NCBI GenBank assembly: GCA_002270565.1
Contig: NQMI01000132.1
Coordinates: 4,482-68,481 of the forward strand
Length of the DNA stretch: 64,000 nt
Direction: 5' to 3'
Source of the DNA: Stenocarpella maydis
Taxonomy: Eukaryota > Ascomycota > Sordariomycetes > Diaporthales > Diaporthaceae
This document shows, piece by piece, positions 57,614-64,000 of the stretch. Numbering within the stretch: position 1 is the first letter of the stretch; the number at the start of each line of letters is the position of its first letter. The notes beneath the pieces are model-generated. The model ran no database searches. It was not told the origin of the DNA and saw only the letters and a list, made by a program, of their open reading frames with translations. Both the position numbers and the translations under genes were made by a program.

Positions 57614-59634
57614 ATGGCTTCGGAATTGCGCCGCCGTGTCGCCCTCAAGGGCAACGACAGCGACTCTCCACCCGAGTCCCGCTCTGTCACCCCCGCCCGC
57701 GATGACAGCCCCATCCGCCCCGGTGACAAGGTCAAGGTCGTCCACCACAGCCACAAGAGCCGCAAGAGGAGAACCGGCGCCATCTTCCTGCTCGGCAGCC
57801 TGTTCGGCCTCATCGCCGCCGGCTTCTTCGCAAAGAGCAACGACCTCATAGACTTCCCAGAGATCGGCGAGCTCAGCGTCGACAGCCTGCTGGACGTCCT
57901 GCCCGCCGGCCTGGTCAAGGACGTGCGTGAACTGGTGGTACGTCCCCCAACCAACCCCCTTCTTCCGCCCTGTGAGCTCCCGTCTGAACAACCGGTCGTC
58001 TCGACGACATAGAAAGGGGAGCGCGACCTGGCAGACTCGTACGATGCATTCTCCGTCGGCATGAAGGTGCGGTCCGAGGGCCTCGAGGCCCACCACCCCA
58101 TGATCATGATCCCCGGGGTCATCTCGACCGGCCTTGAGTCCTGGGGCACCGCTAACGCCTCTCGCCCCTACTTCCGGAAGCGGCTTTGGGGTTCCTGGAC
58201 CATGATGAAGGCCCTCGTCATGGAAAAGGACAACTGGAAGAAGCACATCATGCTGGACAAGAAGACGGGGCTGGACCCGCCAAACATTAAGCTGCGCGCC
58301 GCCCAGGGCTTCGACGCCACCGACTTCTTCATCACCGGCTACTGGATATGGAGTAAGATATACGAGAACCTCGCCTCGCTGGGCTACGACCCTACCAACT
58401 CCTTCACCGCAGCCTACGACTGGCGGCTCTCGTACCGGAACCTCGAGGTCAGGGACCAGTACTTTACGCGCCTGAAGCTCTACGTCGAGGCCGCCACGCT
58501 GGGCCAGAACCGCAAGGTGGTGCTCGTCTCCCACAGCATGGGCAGCCAGGTCCTCTTCTACTTCTTTCACTGGGTCGCATCCGAACATGGCGGCCGTGGT
58601 GGGGACTCGTGGGTTGAGAACCACGTCGAGGCCTGGATCAACGTCAGCGGTTGCATGCTGGGCGCAGTCAAGGATATACCGGCAGTGCTCTCCGGGGAGA
58701 TGAAGGATACGGCGCAGCTTGTGAGTTTTGAAGAACCCCAAGATCCCTCGGCTTTCCCAAGAGATGCTGACTGCAGATGCTGGAGAACGCCTTTGCCGTC
58801 TATAGCCTGGAGAAATTCCTGAGCAGGGAAGAGAGGGCGGAAATGTTCCGCGCAATGCCAGGAATCTCCTCGATGCTCCCGATAGGGGGCGATGCCGTCT
58901 GGGGCAACCTGTCCTGGGCCCCAGACGACCTGCCGGGCCAGGAGAACTCTTTCGGCTCTTTTTTGAACTTCCGCAAGGGCGTCAACTGGACCGTCCCGGA
59001 GAAGAACATGACGGTCGCCGCGACCATGGACTACCTCCTGAACTCGACCGAGGACTGGTACCAGGACCAGATCCGCAGCAGCTACTCGCACGGGATCGCG
59101 CGCACGACCGAGGAGGTCGAGCAGAACGAGCGCGACCCCAGGAAGTGGATCAACCCGCTCGAGACACGCCTGCCGCTCGCCCCGAGCATGCAGGTCTACT
59201 GCTTCTACGGCGTCGGGAAGCCGACCGAGCGGGCCTACTACTATAGGACCCCGGAGGCGTCGTCGAACCTGAACATCACAATCGACACGGGGCTCATACA
59301 TGGGGTCATCGACCACGGCGTCATTATGGGCGAGGGCGATGGGACGGTGAACCTGCTGAGTTCTGGTTTCATGTGCAACAGGGGCTGGCACATGAAGCGG
59401 TACAACCCCGCCGGGGTCAAGGTGACAGTCGTCGAGATGCCCCACGAGCCGGACAGGTTCAACCCGCGGGGCGGGCCAAACACGGCGGACCACGTCGACA
59501 TCCTGGGCAGGGCGACTCTGAACGAGTTGATCCTGAGGGTGGCCGCCGGGAGGGGCAACACAATCAACAGCTACGTTGTGAGCAACATCTCGCAGTACGC
59601 CGACAGGGTCCAGGTGTTTGAAGAGGAGGATTGA
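57614..59634 (+). CDS. LRO1: Lro1, phospholipid:diacylglycerol acyltransferase
   Basis: ER enzyme that moves an acyl chain from phospholipid to diacylglycerol, making triacylglycerol without acyl-CoA. Exons 57614-57937, 58013-58720 and 58777-59634 give 629 residues. After a basic cytosolic start there is one membrane anchor (about 57-75, AIFLLGSLFGLIAAGFF), so the catalytic domain is lumenal. The LCAT/PDAT core has GVISTGLESWG (lid region), the nucleophile S283 in VSHSMGSQV, D532 in GEGDGTV and H583 in ADHVDILG as the catalytic triad. All junctions are in phase and the length matches fungal PDATs. Confidence 0.95.
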
Positions 59635-60052
59635 TCAGGCCAGCCATATATCCGTGTGTCGGGGATATCCTGGACTTGGCGTTTCTCTCCTGCATTTACA
59701 GATGGGTGGTCGAGACATGAGAGGCGTCATGAGGATCTAGCTAATGAGGGGTTGGGTGGCAGCGCTCCGGTTTGACTGTAGATAGATTTTTCCATGCTGC
59801 ATGTATTAAGCAGAACGTATACCCCCTCAATCTGGAGACCTAGATGTGATTTGGTTTCGGCCTAATGGTGATGGAACTTACGGAATGGTTCAGCCTCCTC
59901 TCGCTTCTTCGGTGACATGGGCATTCATTCATATACTAGCGACATCAGGCGACATTTACAGCAAAGGGTATCATGCAGCTTGGAATCCCACAGCTCGCCG
60001 AGGGGGTGAGAACAATCAGGTCGCCAAATAACACAGCCAAGCTCATTGGGAA
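59635..60052. other. Convergent 3' region LRO1 / DUF1917 gene
   Basis: About 420 bp of 3' flanks. Nothing else recognised. Confidence 0.5.
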
Positions 60053-61293
60053 TCAAAATTCCCACTCCTCCCTCTCGGCTTCCTCTTGTTTGCTCACTGC
60101 CTTCTTCTTCACCGGCGACTTGCCCTCCTTCTCCTTCAGGTGCGCAAAGATATCCTTTGAGCTGTACAGCGACGCCTTCAAGCCCCAGGGATTGCCAGAT
60201 CCTATGCCTAGGTACGTGTACGCATCTATGAAAACGGTCAACCATGTTCCGTGCACGCCTTGGTACGCGCAGGGACGGAAACGAACAAGAGGAGAAGGAC
60301 AAGAAGAAGGAGGAGGAGGAGGAGGAGAAGAAGAAGAAGAAGAAGAAGAAGAGAAGAAGCACCGAGCACCTACCGGCCTTGTAGTAAATGTACCTCCCCG
60401 GCGAGCGGTCCCGCACGAGCTCCAGCTGCCGCAGGCGGTGCAGCACGCGGGCGATGTCGTCCCTGTCGCGGAAGTCATACGTATAGATACAGACGAGACG
60501 CTCCCGGGGGTGCCCGGGCTCCGCGCGGGGCGCGACCTTGGCCGCGACGCCGAGCTCGTTGCGCGCCGTCGCGCGCGCGACCCTCGCCCAGACCTCGTCG
60601 ACCATGGCCGGCTCGACAAAGAGCATCCACTTGCCCGCCCTGACGCCCGTAGCCCGGGCCAGCATCAGGATGTCGTTGGCGCACCCCTCCCTCTCGGCCG
60701 CGGCCTGCCTGGCCATGGCCGCCGCCACGCGCGCGCCCGCGCCCCTCCTCCTCTCGCCCACCGTCCGCAGGAAGTCCCCCAGCAGCTCGAGCCGCTCGCC
60801 CCCGCCCTCGATGAGGGTGCCCAGCTGGGCGCCGGGCTCGGCGGGCGCCTCCTCGCCGGCGCCGCCCTCGCGCGGGATGAAGGGGTTGGCGACGTAGATC
60901 CAGGGGATCTCTGGCGTGGCGTCGGTTGTGGAGGGGGGGAGGCGCGACAGGAAGGCGGACATGGACTCTGCCAGCTGCTTGGCTGCGACCTGCCCCTCGT
61001 AGGGGTTGTGCAGCTTCGGTGCTGGCCTGGCAGCCACAGCCGCCATGGCTGTTGAGGGTGCTGAGGTGGACGGCTGTTTCTTGCGTCCTGGGTGTACTGA
61101 GTCATATTGGTTGATCTGGCGCCAGTATGCCTCCACATCGAACTCTCGGTCTCTGGCTTCTAGCGCGGAAGTTTCCTCGTCGTCGCCTGTTGAGGGTATT
61201 GGTGAGTGAGTCGAGTGGCCCAGTTTGCGGGACATGAGGCGAGGCGAGGTGGGACGGGACTAGCTTACCGAAGAAGTCCGAATCTGAGTCCAT
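60053..61293 (-). CDS. DUF1917 domain protein (C11orf68/UPF0696-like), function unknown
   Basis: Minus-strand exons 61293-61269, 61186-60374 and 60225-60053 give 336 residues. The short first exon (MDSDSDFFG) is acidic. The DUF1917 fold covers about residues 90-295: IPWIYVANPF, GKWMLFVEPAMVDEVW, and after the second intron YTYLGIGSGNPWGLKASLYSSKDI. This family relates to eIF4E-like folds but has no firm biochemical role. The C-terminus is Lys/Glu-rich and ends EEWEF. The second intron (60226-60373) contains a long GAA/GAG purine tract on the plus strand. The gene is divergent from DPH7. Confidence 0.85.
60296..60359. repeat. GAA/GAG purine microsatellite inside an intron
   Basis: An almost pure purine tract on the + strand made of AGG, AGA and GAA triplets; on the transcribed strand of the DUF1917 gene it is a CT/TTC pyrimidine tract between donor and acceptor. 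Confidence 0.85.
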
Positions 61294-61688
61294 TTCTTGT
61301 GACGGCGTGGCTTGTAGCAATGACACTAGTACTTCTTTCTCAATCTCAGAAAATCGAATGAGATGATGATAAAAGGGACATGGCAACCGATTGATAGCGG
61401 AGCATCAGTGGACTCCAGGAACGTCACTGAGCCAGGGTTGCAGCTGCAGTGCTTGCCCCGTGAAGTCAATGTCAACATCACCCCCCGTAGAACGAACCCT
61501 TGCAGATACTTCGCAGGCCATCAACCCCCCGGCTTTTTCTCTTCCATCTGAGCCGCACAGATGATTTGTTCCTGCAGCGGGCAATAAATATTAAAAGTTT
61601 TTCTTTTTCTTTTTCTTTTTTTTTTCGTTCTTTCCTGTTCTTTGTTGACGCCTGTCTGCCCCGACCGCCTCCTCAGGCTGCTGGCAAA
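61294..61688. promoter_or_regulatory. Divergent promoter of DUF1917 gene and DPH7
   Basis: A 395-bp gap. A TTTCTTTTTC pyrimidine tract (about 61600-61640) lies just upstream of the DPH7 ATG, typical of fungal transcription start regions. Confidence 0.5.
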
Positions 61689-63053
61689 ATGGCAGAAGAG
61701 GGTGCCAAAATCAATTCCTTCCAGTCCATGACGCTCGACCTCCCACCCAGCTGCGTCGAGTTCTGCCCTCGCTATCCTTCAATTTTTCTGGTTGGCACAT
61801 ATTTCCTCGACACAAGTGAAGCACCGGTACGGGATCCGGACGAGGACGAGGATGGAGATGATGTCCCGCCCGAGCCAAAGCAGGCCCAGAGCAAGTCAGG
61901 GAGCATCATCGTGTTCGAGCTCAAGGATGGACGGGCGTATGTCCCTCAGGAGGAATTGCTTGCCACTTGGTAGAGATGCTAATAGCCCCACAGGCATATA
62001 AAAGAAACAGTTGCTCAGCCTTCTGCTGTATTTGACCTGCACTTTGCGCCACAGGAAGACCAGGGCGATATTTGTGCAGCAGTATCTAGTACCGGAACCA
62101 TATCGCTCTTCAGGCTCACCGAGGTCCAGTCAACAGCTGAGGACACACCCGGTGGCCGCTATCTTCAGCCCCTGAGCGTACTCAGAATCCCGCAGCTGCC
62201 TGAGGATGATTCTTTCACCTCCTTTACCTGGCACCCTGGAATACCAGGCCTCATGGCCGTCACCACCTCCACGGGCAAAGTGGTCCTCGCCCGTGTTCAG
62301 AACGGCTACAAGGACGTCGAACTGTCCCGCACAGTCCTCAACCACGACGCAGAGGCCTGGTGTGCCGCCTTCTCACCAATCTCACATCGGACCCCTGGCT
62401 CGGAGGAGACGCTCTCGACAGTGTTTTCGGGCGGCGACGACTTCAGGCTGCTGGTTGGCACCCATGCCATATCCCCGGACGCGGAGGAAGGCACAAACCC
62501 CTCGGAATCAGAACCCGCCGCGGACTCGGGCTCCGAGGACGAACCCGAGCAGGCCTCCGGCAAGAGAGGTATCCAGCACGACGCCGGCGTGACAGCCATC
62601 CTCCCGCTGCGGCTTACCACGTCGGAAGGGTACGACCTCGTTATTACAGGTAGCTACAGCGATCACCTGTCTGTGTGGGGCATCATCCCACCGCACAAGA
62701 CGGAGGGCCTCCCGACGGTCAGGAGGCTGCTGAGGAGGAGGGACCTCGGCGGCGGCGTGTGGCGGCTCAAGGTCATCGGAGAGCTGAGCGAGTATCCCGG
62801 GGACCGCTGGACGGTGACGCTCCTGGTGTCGTGCATGCACGCCGGTGCTAGGATTGTCCGCCTCGAGGGGGACCTCGCCACAGTTCACAATATCGAGGTA
62901 CTCTGGCGCTTTGAGGAGCACAAGAGTATGAACTACGGGAGTGATTACAGGTGGGTCGACAGTCGCGGATTCTTCGGCGAGGGAGAGGGAAGGAAGATTG
63001 TGTGCGTTTCGATCAGCTTCTACGACAAGAAGCTATGCTTGTGGACCTTTTGA
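61689..63053 (+). CDS. DPH7: Dph7/Rrt2, diphthine methyl ester hydrolase (WD40)
   Basis: Seven-blade WD40 protein that removes the methyl ester from diphthine on eEF2 so that amidation to diphthamide can follow. Exons 61689-61936 and 61994-63053 give 435 residues; the intron has a GTATGT donor and a GCTAAT branch-like site. N-terminal blade: LDLPPSCVEFCPRYP. Later blades: AVFDLHFAP, SFTWHPGIPGLMAVTT, AWCAAFSP, FSGGDDFRL (the GG-DD core of the family), VITGSYSDHLSVW, GGGVWRLKVI and the last strand ISFYDKKLCLWTF. An acidic, Ser/Glu-rich loop sits at about residues 255-280. Confidence 0.93.
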
Positions 63054-63511
63054 GGCCACGACAAAAGAAAAAGGGGGTGGTAGTTAAAGCGTTTCAACGA
63101 TCTGGATGTACCTGGACTGAGTGTACCAAGTCATGTTTGCGTGCTGGAGTTGAGCACAAGGCCTCGACTTTCGTATCCCGGCATACCGAGAGAGTAAAGG
63201 AAGGGAAATCTACCACACACTCTCACGATACCAACTCCCACCAATAACCAAACCTCAAATGTATCCAGAAAATTAGCCCGGCTGAACCCCTCTACTTGAA
63301 TTTAGCAATGGCATGAATTATATTCCGGTGTGCCCTCCGATTTTACGTGCGAAGATATACCTCAACCATTTCAAATCCTCCCGTATTGCCTGTTAGCCAG
63401 GTAAGCGCGTCAACCTCGACATTTCCATAGGATTACCCAGGTCCAGACCTGAACTTGATATCACAAGACTAAATTTACCCGCGCATTCGTTGCAAAAAGA
63501 GACCAAGCTGA
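63054..63511. other. DPH7 3' flank
   Basis: About 460 bp up to the tRNA-like gene. No gene seen. Confidence 0.5.
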
Positions 63512-63648
63512 CGAGAGCCCTGGGAATCGAACCCAGCCCGTGATATCTCTGTTAGCCACGCCGCCAATCGGAGGCGCCCATGCAAAGTGGTCGGGTCGAC
63601 ATTAAAGCCCACGCAGAAACACCCATGCAGCCACTACACCAGACTCCC
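63512..63648 (-). tRNA. tRNA-like gene, best read as tRNA-Gln(CUG) with a 65-nt intron
   Basis: Minus strand. Acceptor GGGAGTC (63648-63642) pairs with GGCTCTC (63519-63513), with two G-U pairs. An A-box-like TGGTGTAGTGG follows. D-arm GTG..CAT; anticodon stem GGTGT (63623-63619) pairs with ATATC (63546-63542), with two G-U pairs. Anticodon CTG at 63616-63614. The 65-nt insert 63612-63548 contains CAG (63551-63549), which can pair with the anticodon as in normal tRNA introns. Variable loop ACGGG, T-arm CTGGG-TTCGATT-CCCAG, and a T5 terminator (63498-63494). C at position 37 and the G-U pairs are unusual, so this could be a decaying copy. Confidence 0.45.
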
Positions 63649-64000
63649 GAAGGAATTGTCCGAGGGTGAAGCTATATGGCGAGCGCGATAAACGGCCTCC
63701 TACTCGCCCAGTCGAGTCTAACAGCGCTTGATAGCTTGCTAACAATGCCAAAGACTTGACAGCAAATGTCTGGAGAAAGAGCACGACAAAGAATAAGAAG
63801 GTGGTAAAGGGAGGTTCAGGAATTGAATGTGGACCCAATGTGCTTCCTTCGACATCCGTTGATAGATACAAATGTATAATCAACGTACCGTCCTCTACTA
63901 AGCTAGGAGAGAGATTTCGAGTTGCTCCAAAATCATACTTCTGGGACGAGGGTCAACAGATGCTTTGCCAATGAACGCTACCCCTGAACCGTGCTCTAGG
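63649..64000. other. Window end, no gene seen
   Basis: About 350 bp without a recognisable feature. A short open frame at 63756-63974 has no domain. Confidence 0.4.

Noticed and set aside
57509..58855. 448-residue minus-strand open frame
   Set aside because: Antisense shadow of LRO1; no domain, and the + strand has catalytic motifs.

Overview
This window is nuclear DNA from a filamentous ascomycete, most likely a Sordariomycete; I cannot name the genus. The genes are GC-rich and single-copy. Their introns are short, about 50-150 nt, with GTRAGT-type donors. One end carries a very AT-rich retroelement riddled with stop codons, as repeat-induced point mutation (RIP) produces. The encoded proteins (Sey1, RNase H2A, CENP-C/Mif2, Yme2, Emi1, Hsp70, Rad57, Urm1, Skn7, eIF2B-epsilon, Slm1, a SPIN90/Dip1-like protein, Naa30, Lro1, a DUF1917 protein, Dph7) form a normal fungal housekeeping set. 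I see no biosynthetic cluster, virus or CRISPR array.

Layout. 1-3.29 kb: decayed Ty3/gypsy chromodomain element plus a duplicated AT-rich block. 3.3-5.3 kb: mostly gene-poor. 5.3-20.1 kb: a compact block with SEY1 (+), RNH201 (-), MIF2 (+), YME2 (-), EMI1 (+) and HSP70 (-), in alternating orientation. 20.1-23.5 kb: heat-shock promoter, then a gene-free stretch with a degenerate 23-24 bp tandem repeat and a homopolymer palindrome. 23.5-27.2 kb: RAD57 (-) and URM1 (-). 27.8-28.0 kb: an interrupted tRNA-Leu. 28-33.4 kb: gene-free, rich in microsatellites. 33.4-35.7 kb: SKN7 (+). 35.7-40.5 kb: gene-free. 40.6-47 kb: eIF2B-epsilon (+), a HAD-domain RNA-repair-like protein (-) and a small membrane protein (-). 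49.1-54.7 kb: SLM1 (+) and a SPIN90/Dip1-like gene (-). 56.0-63.1 kb: NAA30 (-), LRO1 (+), DUF1917 (-) and DPH7 (+). 63.5 kb: a tRNA-like gene with a long intron.

The genes are mostly unrelated in function and lie in divergent or convergent pairs; there are no operons. Loose themes are translation and tRNA biology (eIF2B-epsilon, Urm1, Dph7, two tRNAs), membrane and ER biology (Sey1, Lro1, Slm1, Yme2), stress response (Hsp70, Skn7) and chromosome maintenance (Mif2, Rad57, RNase H2).

The most unusual observation is the tRNA-Leu(UAA) gene at 27825-27982. Its D-loop is split by a 65-nt segment that starts GTAAGA and ends AAAG, in addition to a short intron at the usual anticodon-loop position. 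Sequence-quality problems are visible in three genes: N at 44075, N x7 at 53181-53187, and a broken junction at about 49871-49925. They affect the gene models there.
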